Assembly (NCBI RefSeq): GCF_007475525.1
Contig: NZ_CP037899.1
Coordinates: forward strand, 1,054,001 to 1,118,000
Direction of reading: 5' to 3'
Length of the DNA: 64,000 nucleotides
Source of the DNA: Methylacidiphilum kamchatkense Kam1
Lineage (GTDB): Bacteria > Verrucomicrobiota > Verrucomicrobiia > Methylacidiphilales > Methylacidiphilaceae
Below the pieces are notes generated by a model. That model worked only from the letters and a program-made list of their open reading frames with translations. It was not told the origin of the DNA and ran no database searches. The position numbers and the translations under genes were made by a program. Within the stretch, counting starts at the first letter, position 1, and each line of letters opens with the position of its first letter. Shown here in pieces: positions 1 to 9,833 of the stretch.

Positions 1-1142
1 GAAGGGGTCCCTGTTGCTCAATATGGGGTTGCAGAAACCCCGGAGGCAGCCTTCGACATTGCTTGTAAGCTTACTAAAAGACCTTTGGTTGTTAAAGCAC
101 AGATAGCTGCAGGGGGAGAGGTAAAGGAAGATTTCTTAATGGACTAGAGGGAGGAGTGAAGATTTGTCAAAGTCCAGAAGAAGTCAAACAAATTGCCCAA
201 AGGATGATTGGCTCTATTTTAGTGACTGCTCAAACTGGAGAGCAGGGACAATTAGTTAAAAAAGTGCTTGTTAGCGAATCTATCGATATAAGCTCAGAAA
301 TTTATCTCTCTATCTCCTATAGCCATTCGACTGCTTCGTTGCTTCTCATGGGAAGCCGTGCTGGTGGAGTCGAAATCGAAAAGATTGCTGTGGAAAATCC
401 TCAAGCGATTGTTAAAAAATTTGTTTTGCCTGATTATTCCCTCTGGGATTTTCAAGCCAGAGAGTTTGGATTAGATCTTGGATTCAGAGGTAAGGAACTC
501 GTTGAGCTTTCTCGCATCCTAAAATCGCTTTATAAGACTTTTATCAAATACGATGCAAGTCTCTGCGAAATCAATCCTCTAGCGATGGATAGGGAAAGGA
601 AATTTTGGGCATTAGATGCCAAAATAACGATAGATGACAATGCTTTGTTTAGGCAGAAAGAGCTTTTAGCCTACCGTTTCGAAACGATTTATGATCCACA
701 AGAAGTGGAAGCGATTCGTTCTGGAGTCAACTATGTCGGACTAGATGGTCAGATTGGTTGTATGGTCAATGGAGCCGGGTTGGCTATGGCTACTATGGAT
801 ATTTTGGATCGTTTTGGAGGCAGACCCGCTAATTTTCTTGATGTTGGCGGGGGGGCAGATCAAAAGCAGGTGGAGAATGCTTTTCGTATTTTATTATCAA
901 ATCGGAATTTAAAAGTGATTTTAATTAACATTTTTGGTGGGATCATGCGCTGCGATCTTATTGCGGAGGCAATCGTAGAGGCAACAAAGACTCATCGACC
1001 TTCTATTCCTTTGGTTATACGGCTGGAAGGGACACGAGTCAAAGAAGGAAAAGCAATTTTAGAAAACTCCTCCCTTGAGTATCTCTTCGCCGATGATCTT
1101 GAAGATGCGGCTCGAAAAGCCGTCCAATTCTTAAAAAAATAA
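1..1142 (+). CDS. sucC: Succinyl-CoA ligase beta subunit, 5' partial, one frameshift
   Basis: This is the ATP-grasp and CoA-ligase beta subunit of the TCA-cycle enzyme that interconverts succinyl-CoA and succinate. The N-terminal part is read from base 1 in frame 1 (VAQYGVAETPEAAFDIA, then VVKAQIAAGG) and stops at the TAG at 145-147. The rest is read in another frame (GKGRFLNGLEGGVKIC onward) to 1142. The break lies in the G5 run at 112-116; one more G restores GGRGKG and a continuous ATP-grasp fold. Downstream motifs include NGAGLAMATMD, NFLDVGGGA and NIFGGIMRCD, typical of the CoA-ligase domain. A GTG at 156 could begin a truncated product, but conserved sequence precedes it, so it is not the native start. 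sucD follows after 12 bases, giving the usual sucCD operon. The gene start lies outside the window. Family call is firm; whether the frameshift is real is open. Confidence 0.92.
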
Positions 1143-1154
1143 TTATAAATTCCT

Positions 1155-2045
1155 ATGGCTATTCTGCTAAGAAAAACAGATCGAGTAGTTGTTCAAGGGA
1201 TTACTGGAAAATACGGAGCGTTTCATACGCGACTCTGTATGGAATATGGGACAAAGATAACCGCAGGGGTAACCCCAGGAAAAGGGGGAGAATTTTTCGA
1301 AAATAATGTCCCTATTTTCGATACGCTTAAGGAAGCAAAAGAAAAAACGGATTGCAATGTTGCTCTCATTTTTGTTCCAGCTCCTTTTGCCGCTGATGCG
1401 ATGGTGGAAGCTGTAGATTGTCAGATGGATCTCATTATATGTATTACGGAGGGAATCCCAACCTTTGATATGGCAAAAGTCAAGCGTCTACTCTTTCAAG
1501 AAAATACCCGACTTGTTGGTCCTAATTGTCCTGGAATAATTACTCCGGGAGAATCAAAAGCAGGCATTATGCCTGGATACATTCATAAGCCGGGAAAGGT
1601 AGGGGTTGTTTCAAGGAGTGGCACCTTAACCTATGAAGCGGTATGGCAACTAACACAGTTAGGATTAGGACAGAGTAGTTGCGTAGGCATAGGTGGAGAT
1701 CCGATTCATGGCCTGTCCATTCGGGAAGTTGTGGAACTGTTTTGGGAAGACCCACAGACAGAAGCGGTTCTTATTATTGGAGAAATTGGAGGGGTGGAAG
1801 AACAAGAAGCCGCCAAGTGGATAAAAGAAAATCCAAAGAAACCCGTGGCAGCTTTTGTTGCTGGTCTTACAGCTCCTGTCGGTAAAAGGATGGGACATGC
1901 CGGGGCAATTATTCTTGGACAGTCAGGAACTGTTGCGGCTAAAATTGAGGCATTTAAGGAGGCTGGAATAAAAGTTATCCCCTCTGTGTCTGAAATAGGC
2001 AGAGGAGTGTATGCGGCGATAGAGGAATGGAAAGATAAAAAGTGA
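1155..2045 (+). CDS. sucD: Succinyl-CoA ligase alpha subunit
   Basis: The alpha subunit carries the CoA-binding Rossmann domain (residues about 5-125) and the ligase domain with the phosphohistidine. The sequence shows [13 protein letters not shown] at the N-terminus, [13 protein letters not shown] at the domain join, SRSGTLTYE, and the active-site histidine in KRMGHAGAI (His248). At 296 residues it has normal length. It starts with ATG 12 bases after sucC and is surely co-transcribed with it. No gene follows for over 500 bases, so this is the end of the operon. Confidence 0.96.
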   Translation: MAILLRKTDRVVVQGITGKYGAFHTRLCMEYGTKITAGVTPGKGGEFFENNVPIFDTLKEAKEKTDCNVALIFVPAPFAADAMVEAVDCQMDLIICITEGIPTFDMAKVKRLLFQENTRLVGPNCPGIITPGESKAGIMPGYIHKPGKVGVVSRSGTLTYEAVWQLTQLGLGQSSCVGIGGDPIHGLSIREVVELFWEDPQTEAVLIIGEIGGVEEQEAAKWIKENPKKPVAAFVAGLTAPVGKRMGHAGAIILGQSGTVAAKIEAFKEAGIKVIPSVSEIGRGVYAAIEEWKDKK

Positions 2046-2570
2046 TTCTATGGGAAGCGTAGAACGCTTTGCTTCTCTAATTGATAAGTGCATCTTATAT
2101 AATCTTACTGTGCGCTCTGAATTCCGTATTTTAACGCAATCTATACCCTTCTATCGCAAAATATCCCAGAGACAGTTTCGGTAGAAAGCTGGCTATAGCA
2201 AGCCAATTTTATTTCCAATTACTGTAGAAGAATAGGAACAGGCGCACTGAGCTAATGGATAGTCTCAAATAGGCAGAGTAACAGTGAAAGCAAGGGTGTC
2301 CGTTCTTGTCTGTTGTAGATATTGTTGTTGAGCGGCGGTTCTGCTGGGGCTGCTAGAGGTAGTAAAAACCTGCAAAAAGAAGAAAAGTGAGGAGAGAAAG
2401 AAATAAGGTGCCTTGCTTAAAAGTGTGGATAAGGCATTGCTGTCTCTTAGAAGAAAAAGAAAAGGCTAACAGCTTCTTCTCTTATCTTTATTGATAAATA
2501 ATTTAGAATGACTATGTATATAGAGGACAACGCGATGAAACAAATATAAATAAGGTAGAGACTAGAAACG
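2046..2570. other. Intergenic region without a convincing gene
   Basis: These 525 bases separate sucD from aroA-cmk. No frame holds a convincing gene on either strand. One minus-strand stretch around 2270-2375 reads as a short Ser/Thr/Gln-rich peptide, too short to call. The part near 2100-2340 is less AT-rich than the promoter-like stretch near 2480-2570, which could be decayed coding DNA. The aroA-cmk promoter should lie in the last 100 bases. Confidence 0.5.
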
Positions 2571-4643
2571 ATGGCTAATACGAATTCTTATCTTATAGTA
2601 GAGCCGGCTGCTTTTATTAAAGGGGAAGTAAGGGTACCAGGCGATAAAAGCATCAGTCATAGGGCGGTGATGCTTGCCTCTTTAGCTAGAGGCAAAAGCA
2701 CCATCCGCAATTTTCTTCCTTCTGAAGACTGCTTATGCACTCTAAGAGCCTTTGAGGCGATGGGTGTAAGTGTAGAAAAACAAGGGAAAACACATCTGAC
2801 CATTGAGGGAAGGTCTGGAGTCCTTTCTCCTCCTTTTGAAGCCATTGATTGTGGTAATTCTGGAACGATGATGCGACTGCTTGCTGGCATCCTTTCGGCT
2901 CAGCCTTTTTACTCTAAGCTTATAGGAGACTACTCTCTTTCTAAGAGGCCTATGAGTAGGATTATAGAACCTCTCCGAATGATGGGAGCAAAAATTCGAG
3001 CCGATGGACCTAAGGATACCCCGCCACTTATCATAGAACCATCCACTCTCAAAGGCATTGACTATCGGTTACCCATACCAAGTGCTCAAGTCAAATCCTG
3101 TATTTTGCTTGCAGGTCTTTTTGCTTCGGGAATTACTCGGATTATCGAACCGGTAGCAAGTAGAGACCATACCGAAAGACTGCTTGAACAATTCGGAGTG
3201 CGAACAATTAGAGAAAAGGGAGAGATTATTCTGCATGGAGGAATGAAATTAGAGGCTACCGATATAGAGGTGCCTGGAGATTTTTCATCAGCCGCCTTTT
3301 GGATTGGTGCTGCTGCGGCTATCCCTCATTCCGAGCTAAGAGTGCGCTCTATTGGTTTGAATCCAACCCGAACAGGATTGTTAAATATTCTTCTTAGAAT
3401 GGGAGCGCAAATTGAAGAATCTATAGAATCTTATTCGAAAGGAGAGCCTATAGGCAGTCTTTGGGTACGTGGCAATAAATTGAGGGCAACGGTTATTCAA
3501 GGAGAAGAGATTGTTGGGGTGATCGATGAAATTCCCATTTTAGCAGTGGTCGGAGCTTTGGCCGATGGAGTAACGGAAATTCGAAATGCTCAGGAATTAA
3601 GAGTTAAAGAATCAGACAGAATCAAAGCAATTGTAACCAATCTAAGAGCCTTTGGAGTGGAGGTAGAAGAGTTAGTAGATGGGATGAGGATCAAAGGGAA
3701 GAATACAGTGCAAGCAGCAAGAGTAGAAAGTTTTGGAGATCATCGGATTGCCATGGCTTTTTCTATTCTTGCGTTGAGAGCAAACAAGGCTTCTAGAATA
3801 GATGACGTGGACTGTATTGCTACTTCTTATCCAGGCTTTCAGGAAGATTTACGGGCCTTGACCCAATCTTCTACTGAAGGCTGGGTGGAAGAAACTAAAA
3901 AAATCAAACAATTTATTATGGGATCCCAAAAAATTGCCAAAGCTACGGAGCTTGGGAAAAAAGAACTGCCTTATCCTGTCATTACTATTGACGGGACAAC
4001 GGCTTCCGGTAAAAGCACGGTCGCTAAAGAAATAGCCAAGGTGCTCGGATTTACTTATTTTAACACAGGGGCCCTTTACCGTTCAGTAACCTGGAAAATT
4101 CTCGCTTTGGGATACGATGTTCATGACGAGGAGAAGGTCGTCGAAGCTTGCCGAAGGTTAAACTTACGATGTGTTATTCAAAAAGAGGACTCTTTTTCTC
4201 AGGCTTCTATACTAGTAGATGACCAACAACCTACAGAGAAAGAGCTTCGGAGTTCAGAAGTAAATGAAGCTGTTTCGATTGTTGCTTCTTATCGAAAAGT
4301 CAGAGAATGGCTATTGCCTTTTCAAAGAGAACTTGCTTATAAGGAGCCATTGGTGGTGGAGGGCAGGGATATTGGTACGGTGGTTTTCCCTGAGAGCCCT
4401 TATAAGTTTTTTCTTGATGCTAATTTGGAAGAAAGAGAAAAGAGGAGAGAAGAACAAGGTGAAAGAGATAATGTGGCCCAAAGAGATAGATTGGATATAT
4501 CAAGAAGTTCTGCTCCATTACTCTGCCCTGCGGATGCTGTGAAATTAGATACTACAAAGCTTTCTGCTCAGAAAGTGGTCGAAAAAATTCTCGATATTCT
4601 TTGGAAAAAAGGATTAACTATTTCCAGAGTGAAAACGGATTGA
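2571..4643 (+). CDS. aroA-cmk: Fused EPSP synthase / cytidylate kinase
   Basis: This 690-residue protein joins two enzymes. Residues about 1-440 are 3-phosphoshikimate 1-carboxyvinyltransferase (shikimate pathway): VPGDKSISHRAVMLASLARG, DCGNSGTMMRLLAG, LSKRPMSRIIEPLR, ELRVKESDRI and FGDHRIAMAF are all present. Residues about 465-690 are cytidylate kinase, which phosphorylates CMP/dCMP: the P-loop is IDGTTASGKST, followed by FNTGALYRSVTW and VEGRDIGTVVFP. A linker of about 30 residues separates them. In many bacteria aroA, cmk and rpsA are neighbours; here the first two are fused and rpsA lies downstream, beyond plsC and feoAB. The start ATG at 2571 leaves a normal EPSP synthase N-terminus. 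Both halves look intact and active. Confidence 0.96.
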   Translation: MANTNSYLIVEPAAFIKGEVRVPGDKSISHRAVMLASLARGKSTIRNFLPSEDCLCTLRAFEAMGVSVEKQGKTHLTIEGRSGVLSPPFEAIDCGNSGTMMRLLAGILSAQPFYSKLIGDYSLSKRPMSRIIEPLRMMGAKIRADGPKDTPPLIIEPSTLKGIDYRLPIPSAQVKSCILLAGLFASGITRIIEPVASRDHTERLLEQFGVRTIREKGEIILHGGMKLEATDIEVPGDFSSAAFWIGAAAAIPHSELRVRSIGLNPTRTGLLNILLRMGAQIEESIESYSKGEPIGSLWVRGNKLRATVIQGEEIVGVIDEIPILAVVGALADGVTEIRNAQELRVKESDRIKAIVTNLRAFGVEVEELVDGMRIKGKNTVQAARVESFGDHRIAMAFSILALRANKASRIDDVDCIATSYPGFQEDLRALTQSSTEGWVEETKKIKQFIMGSQKIAKATELGKKELPYPVITIDGTTASGKSTVAKEIAKVLGFTYFNTGALYRSVTWKILALGYDVHDEEKVVEACRRLNLRCVIQKEDSFSQASILVDDQQPTEKELRSSEVNEAVSIVASYRKVREWLLPFQRELAYKEPLVVEGRDIGTVVFPESPYKFFLDANLEEREKRREEQGERDNVAQRDRLDISRSSAPLLCPADAVKLDTTKLSAQKVVEKILDILWKKGLTISRVKTD

Positions 4644-4701
4644 GAGAGATCAAAGGTTTTTTCATTAAACAATTTTTTAAAACCGAATTTAGGGCAAATC
4701 T

Positions 4702-5349
4702 GTGAAAAAAGGTTATGCGCTTGCCCGTCTTCTGACTTTAGGTTTTTTAAAACTCTTTTTTGATTTTAAAGTCTATGGACAGGAAAATATCCCCTCTTTT
4801 CCAGTATTGATTGTAGCAAATCATTGTAGCTATCTTGACCCACCCATTGTGGGCTGTGCTTTTCAAAAAGAAATTTACTTTGTTGCCAGGAAAACTTTGT
4901 TTGACAACTTCCTACTTGGAAAACTTATTGGCTATTTAAACACAATACCTCTTGATCGAGATAAACCGGAAGTGGGCTCGTTTCGGCTCATTCTAGATCT
5001 TTTTAAAAAAGAAAAGTCCATCCTTATTTTTCCAGAAGGAACGCGGAGCCCTTCAGGAACTTTGCAAAAAGCTGCTCCAGGGGTGGGATATATCGCTGCA
5101 AAAGCGAAAGTGGCTGTGTTGCCCATAAGGATATTTGGTTCTTTTGAGGCCTTTCCAAGGACAGCTAAAATTCCAAAGCCTCATCCGATCAGGGTAGTCA
5201 TAGGTAAGCATTATTGGCCTATGGCTTGCCCTTCTGGACTTTCTAAGAAATCGTACTACCAGAGTGTCGCTGATGAAATGATGGAAAAAATAGCATCCCT
5301 CCACTTCGATGTTAAAATGGATTCTGTACAAAAGGATTTGCTTGTCTAA
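4702..5349 (+). CDS. plsC: 1-acylglycerol-3-phosphate O-acyltransferase (PlsC family)
   Basis: This 215-residue membrane-associated acyltransferase probably acylates lysophosphatidic acid in phospholipid synthesis. It shows the HX4D catalytic motif in NHCSYLDPP and the substrate-binding block FPEGTRSPSG. An N-terminal hydrophobic stretch (ALARLLTLGFLKLFF) should anchor it. The start is GTG, 58 bases after cmk. The order cmk-plsC-(rpsA) is common, so co-transcription with the upstream fusion is likely. The exact acyl acceptor cannot be told from sequence. Confidence 0.88.
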   Translation: MKKGYALARLLTLGFLKLFFDFKVYGQENIPSFPVLIVANHCSYLDPPIVGCAFQKEIYFVARKTLFDNFLLGKLIGYLNTIPLDRDKPEVGSFRLILDLFKKEKSILIFPEGTRSPSGTLQKAAPGVGYIAAKAKVAVLPIRIFGSFEAFPRTAKIPKPHPIRVVIGKHYWPMACPSGLSKKSYYQSVADEMMEKIASLHFDVKMDSVQKDLLV

Positions 5350-5384
5350 GCGAAATTTTACAATATTAGTAAAACTATACTTAG

Positions 5385-5663
5385 ATGATTGAAAAAGAAA
5401 GGAAAGCTAACAGCGATAGGAAAAATACTATTTCTCTAGCCGAAGCGGATATTGGCTCTATCTTTTATGTCCATTCGATAGAGGGAAACGCCGTCGAATG
5501 TCATCGGCTTAGGGAGTTGGGATTTTGCGAAAAGGCAGAAGTCGTAAAGATTGCTCATGGAGCGATGACGGTTTGTTTGGTTTGTGGCTCGAAGATAGGG
5601 CTAAACAAGGTATTAGCAAAAAGAATCTTCGTTACTTCTGCCAAAAAAGATTCGGCTATTTAA
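5385..5663 (+). CDS. feoA: FeoA-like SH3 domain protein
   Basis: This 92-residue cytosolic SH3-like protein is thought to assist FeoB in ferrous iron uptake. The fold signature is seen in SLAEADIGSIFYV, the LRELGFCEKAEV turn, and CGSKIGLNKVLAKRIFV. It starts with ATG 35 bases after plsC and stops 81 bases before feoB. Placement directly before feoB supports the call. Confidence 0.88.
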   Translation: MIEKERKANSDRKNTISLAEADIGSIFYVHSIEGNAVECHRLRELGFCEKAEVVKIAHGAMTVCLVCGSKIGLNKVLAKRIFVTSAKKDSAI

Positions 5664-5744
5664 TAGCATACAAAGCTTGTCTTTTTTTTGTTTTAAGGGA
5701 AGTAGTTGTTATAGCGTTCTTTTTGTTTTTATTAGCTTGTTATT

Positions 5745-7862
5745 ATGGCATTGGTAAAAAAAGATGAGCGGGTTTTCAAATCAGATTCAGCCAGTAAGCT
5801 TTTCACTTTTGCTCTTGTAGGCAATCCAAACAGTGGAAAAACCACTTTATTTAACGCTCTGACAGGCTTAAGGCAAAAGATTGCAAATTATCCGGGCGTT
5901 ACCATTGAAAAAAAAGTGGGGATTTTTTACACTCTTTATGGAGAAAAATGCCAACTGATCGATCTACCGGGAACTTATAGCCTTCTGCCTAATTCTCCTG
6001 ACGAGAAAATCACGACTGAAGTGCTTTTAGGTTTGAGAGAAGACACTCCTAAACCTGACGGCATTATCTGTATTGTTGATGCTTCCAATTTGGAAAGAAG
6101 TTTGTATCTAGTTAGCCAAATTCTGGAATTGGACAGACCTGTAGTCATCGTCCTCAATATGATCGACGAACTTGCGGCCAAAGGGTGGGAAGTGGATTGT
6201 CGGGTACTTTCCCAAAAGTTTAACTGTCCTGTGGTTCCCTGCCAGGCAAATAAAAAGAACGGTATCGTTCAGTTAAAAACGGTGTTAAGTAAAGAAATCG
6301 CTCGCTCGAAACCTTTTGTTCTGAATTATCCAGATTTTATACAGGAAGAAATTACGACCCTTGAAAATCAGAGTGAAATTCAGGGAATTGGCCCAATTAG
6401 TAAAATAATGCTTCTTCTTCTTTTGCTTTCTCCAGATCCTGAAACAACAGCAAAGTTGTTTCGTATGGATTTTCTCATTCAGCCAGTAAAACGGGCTCAG
6501 GAAAAAATCGGGAAATTAAAGCCCAACTGGAGGGATGCCGTGGTTAGGGAAAGATTCCTAACTTTGCAGCATCTTGTGAAAGGTGCTGTCAAAAAAGGGG
6601 TACATCTTTCTAGAGGCTTAAGTGATATGATCGACCGTTATGTGGCACACCCCTTTTGGGGATGGTTGATCTTTTCTATGGCGATGGCATTGATGTTCCT
6701 AGCGGTTTTTGGGATGGGATCTTATCCAAAAGACTTAATAGATGCAGGAATGAGAGCTATTTCAGAAAAGTTTCAAGCGGTTTTCCCTCCTGGAGAACTA
6801 AGGGATCTTATAAGTCAGGGAATCATTGGAGGAGCTGGCAATGTAGTTGTCTTTTTGCCTCAGATCCTTGTGCTATTTTTCTTCATTGGCTTATTAGAAG
6901 ATACGGGCTATATGGCTAGAGCAGCCTTTTTAATGGATAAACTCATGAATGCGGTAGGTCTTCATGGCAAATCTTTTTTGCCTTTACTTAGCAGTCATGC
7001 CTGTGCGATTCCAGGGATCCTTGCTGCTAGGACAATAGACAATCCTAAAGATAGGCTTTTGACTATCCTCATAGCTCCTTTTGCTAGTTGTTCAGCTCGC
7101 CTTCCCGTTTATGTTCTTATGTGTGGTGTGCTCTTTTCTCAACATTCCCATCCAGTTTTATGGAGTTCCTTTACTATTTTCTTTCTCTATATTTTGGGTA
7201 TAGGAGGGGCTTTTTTCTTTGCCTGGATCTTTAAAAAGACTCTCTTTAAAGGCAAACAGTCCTTTTTACTTTTGGAATTACCCCCCTATCGTCGCCCATC
7301 AATAAAGTCGATTGGCTTACAAATGTATGAAAGGGCCTTAGCATTTCTCAAAAGGGCCGGAACGATCATTGTTTCGGTTTCTATTCTGTTGTGGTTTTTA
7401 ACCTCTCATCCAAAATTTCCTGGAGAGTCTTCTTCCCAAGCACTTTCACATAGCTTTGCTGGGAGAATAGGACATTTTCTTGAGCCAGTCATTAAACCTC
7501 TAGGTTTTAATTGGAAAATTGGCGTAGGGCTCTTAAGTGCCCAGGCAGCCAGGGAAATGTTCGTCAGCACCATGGGGGTAATTTATACAGGAGAGGAAAC
7601 CAAGGAGAATATTCTTCCTTTGGCTCAAGCTATGCGCAAGGATAAATGGCCAGATGGGAAAGAAGTGTTCAGTCCTTTAACTTGTTTTTCTTTGATGATC
7701 TATTTTGCATTTTCCTTGCAATGTTTAAGTACTGTTGCTGTTGTGAGACGAGAAACAGGTTCCTGGAAATGGGCGCTTTTTCAGTTTGCTTATATGACTT
7801 CCTTTGCTTATTTTTGTGCTTTCCTATTTTATCAAATAGGTTTATTATTAGGTTTTAGTTAA
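5745..7862 (+). CDS. feoB: Ferrous iron transport protein B
   Basis: FeoB imports Fe(II) across the inner membrane. The N-terminal G-protein domain (residues about 20-180) shows G1 GNPNSGKTT, the switch region NYPGVTIEKKVG, G3 DLPGTYSL and G4 NMID. A helical spacer follows, then the polytopic membrane part from about residue 300, with the Gate motifs FLPLLSSHACAIPGI and FASCSARLPVYVLMCG. Length (705) is normal. It sits in a feoA-feoB-small-protein cluster inserted between plsC and rpsA. Fe(II) uptake fits an acidic or micro-oxic habitat. Confidence 0.96.
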   Translation: MALVKKDERVFKSDSASKLFTFALVGNPNSGKTTLFNALTGLRQKIANYPGVTIEKKVGIFYTLYGEKCQLIDLPGTYSLLPNSPDEKITTEVLLGLREDTPKPDGIICIVDASNLERSLYLVSQILELDRPVVIVLNMIDELAAKGWEVDCRVLSQKFNCPVVPCQANKKNGIVQLKTVLSKEIARSKPFVLNYPDFIQEEITTLENQSEIQGIGPISKIMLLLLLLSPDPETTAKLFRMDFLIQPVKRAQEKIGKLKPNWRDAVVRERFLTLQHLVKGAVKKGVHLSRGLSDMIDRYVAHPFWGWLIFSMAMALMFLAVFGMGSYPKDLIDAGMRAISEKFQAVFPPGELRDLISQGIIGGAGNVVVFLPQILVLFFFIGLLEDTGYMARAAFLMDKLMNAVGLHGKSFLPLLSSHACAIPGILAARTIDNPKDRLLTILIAPFASCSARLPVYVLMCGVLFSQHSHPVLWSSFTIFFLYILGIGGAFFFAWIFKKTLFKGKQSFLLLELPPYRRPSIKSIGLQMYERALAFLKRAGTIIVSVSILLWFLTSHPKFPGESSSQALSHSFAGRIGHFLEPVIKPLGFNWKIGVGLLSAQAAREMFVSTMGVIYTGEETKENILPLAQAMRKDKWPDGKEVFSPLTCFSLMIYFAFSLQCLSTVAVVRRETGSWKWALFQFAYMTSFAYFCAFLFYQIGLLLGFS

Positions 7863-7887
7863 GTAGGTGAATTTAGGGAACTATTAA

Positions 7888-8028
7888 ATGAAATGGCAGA
7901 GTGTGATTAGTGGTATTCTTGTATGCATGGCCTTGATTTATCTAATATGGATTTACAGGAGAAAGGGCAGTGGTTCATGTGGCTGTGACAAATGTATAAA
8001 AGAAAAAAAGGTAGATCCATTCTCTTGA
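7888..8028 (+). CDS. Small FeoB-associated Cys-rich membrane protein
   Basis: A 46-residue ORF begins at ATG 7888, 25 bases after feoB. One transmembrane segment (about residues 5-23, VISGILVCMALIYLIWIY) is followed by a basic stretch and the cysteine cluster GSCGCDKCIKEKK. This layout matches the small FeoB-associated Cys-rich membrane proteins found after feoB in many bacteria. The role is unknown, perhaps metal handling or complex assembly. Size, position and composition all agree, but no enzyme function can be assigned. Confidence 0.75.
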   Translation: MKWQSVISGILVCMALIYLIWIYRRKGSGSCGCDKCIKEKKVDPFS

Positions 8029-8156
8029 GATCTAGCCTAACCGTGACAGCTCTTGATTTTTTCTTTATTCCTAATTTTTTTCTAATAAGAGACATTTTTT
8101 TTAAGGAGCATTGAAAAAAGGAAAAGTTACAAAAGTTATAATAAGAGAGGATAAAA

Positions 8157-9833
8157 ATGGCAGAAATGACTTTAGCGTCGATTCCTGATTTTGTAGAAGG
8201 TAGCATTGTCAAAGGAAGGGTTGTAGACAAAAATTCTAAGGAAGTGGTTGTAGATATTGGCTACAAGTCCGAAGGTATCATTCCCCTAAGCGAATTTGAA
8301 GAGCCTGAATCGATACAGGTTGGACAAGAAATAGAAGTTTTATTGGAGAGCTTGGAAAATGAAGAGGGGATGGTTGTCCTTTCTAGGCAAAAAGCAGCAC
8401 AGAAACAGAATTGGGATAAGATCTTAAAAACATTTGAAGAAGGTGGGACGATTACTGGAAAAGTTAAACAGGTTGTTAAAGGAGGATTAATGTTGAACAT
8501 TGGAGTGGAGGCCTTTTTGCCTGCTTCTCAGATCGATGTAGTCCCGCCCAAAAATTTGAAGGAATATGAAGGAGCTACTTTAACCTGCAAAATCGTCAAA
8601 ATTAGCGAAGAAAGAAAGAATGTCGTTTTATCAAGAAGAGAAATCGTAGAAGCAGAGAGAAATCAAAAAAGACTTCAATTTTTGGAAAAAGTCCATGTTG
8701 GGGATCTTGTAAAAGGAGTAGTCAAAAACGTTACGGATTTTGGAGCTTTTATTGATTTGGATGGCATTGATGGGCTTATCCATATTACAGATATGAGCTG
8801 GGGTCGTATCAATCACCCTTCTGAAATTCTTAAAGTAGGTCAAGAAATCGAGGTGGTTGTCATCGATGTGGATAGAGAAAAGGAAAGGGTTTCTCTTGGA
8901 CTAAAACAGAAAACGCCAAATCCCTGGGAAAATATAGAGGAAAAATATCCTGTAGGCACAAAGGTCAAAGGGAAAGTAGTCAATCTTGCTCCTTATGGAG
9001 CCTTTATAGAACTTGAACCTGGAATTGAAGGGTTGGTGCATATTTCAGAAATATCATGGACACAAAAGATAACAAAACCAAGTGAAGTCCTTTCTATGGG
9101 GCAAGAAGTAGAAGCGATGGTGCTTGATATAAACAAGGCAGAACAGAAGCTTTCTTTAAGTCTAAAGGCTTTGGAAGTAAATCCATGGGATAAAGCCTCT
9201 GAACTTTATCCTCCTGGTACCATCGTCAAAGGTAAAGTGAAGAACTTTTCAGCTTATGGTGCCTATGTTGAATTGGAAAATGCTTTAGATGGTTTCATTC
9301 ATGTCAATGACTTGTCATGGACAAGAAAAATCAACCATCCTTCAGAAGTCCTTAAAAAAGGGGAAGAAATAGAAGCAAAGGTGCTAGAGATTGATAAAAC
9401 CAATCAGAAAATCCTTCTTGGAATCAAGCAGTTGACAGAAGATCCATGGAAAGAAATTGAAAAGAAATACAAGGTAGGAGAAATAGTTAGCGGAAAAGTG
9501 AGTAAAATTGCTAGTTTTGGTGCATTTATTCAACTTGCTGATGAAATCGATGGACTAGTACATATCTCTCAGATAAGTGCGGATCGGGTAGCTAAAGTGA
9601 AGGACGTGCTGAAGGTTGGTCAAGAGGTGAGTGCTAGAATAATTAAAATTGATAAAGAGGAACGTCGCATTGGTCTTTCTATTAAAGCACTTCATTATAC
9701 CCCTGAACAGCTTGAAAAAGAAAGAGAAAAGATGGAGTTTAGTAGGCCAGCTGAAGAGCTTGGATCTTTAGAAGATGCATTCAGCAAAGCAGAAGAAGAT
9801 TATCGGCCTGGAGAATCAAAAAAGAAAAGTTAA
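8157..9833 (+). CDS. rpsA: 30S ribosomal protein S1
   Basis: This 558-residue protein has six S1 RNA-binding repeats at about residues 15-80, 97-165, 183-250, 268-336, 354-423 and 440-510. The last four carry the typical VKGxVxNxxxFGAFI(E/D)L core and GLVHIS/GLIHIT elements. It binds mRNA on the small subunit and helps initiation. Its location downstream of cmk is ancestral. The Lys/Glu-rich C-terminus (EDYRPGESKKKS) is normal for the family. An AT-rich leader of about 130 bases precedes it. Confidence 0.97.
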   Translation: MAEMTLASIPDFVEGSIVKGRVVDKNSKEVVVDIGYKSEGIIPLSEFEEPESIQVGQEIEVLLESLENEEGMVVLSRQKAAQKQNWDKILKTFEEGGTITGKVKQVVKGGLMLNIGVEAFLPASQIDVVPPKNLKEYEGATLTCKIVKISEERKNVVLSRREIVEAERNQKRLQFLEKVHVGDLVKGVVKNVTDFGAFIDLDGIDGLIHITDMSWGRINHPSEILKVGQEIEVVVIDVDREKERVSLGLKQKTPNPWENIEEKYPVGTKVKGKVVNLAPYGAFIELEPGIEGLVHISEISWTQKITKPSEVLSMGQEVEAMVLDINKAEQKLSLSLKALEVNPWDKASELYPPGTIVKGKVKNFSAYGAYVELENALDGFIHVNDLSWTRKINHPSEVLKKGEEIEAKVLEIDKTNQKILLGIKQLTEDPWKEIEKKYKVGEIVSGKVSKIASFGAFIQLADEIDGLVHISQISADRVAKVKDVLKVGQEVSARIIKIDKEERRIGLSIKALHYTPEQLEKEREKMEFSRPAEELGSLEDAFSKAEEDYRPGESKKKS

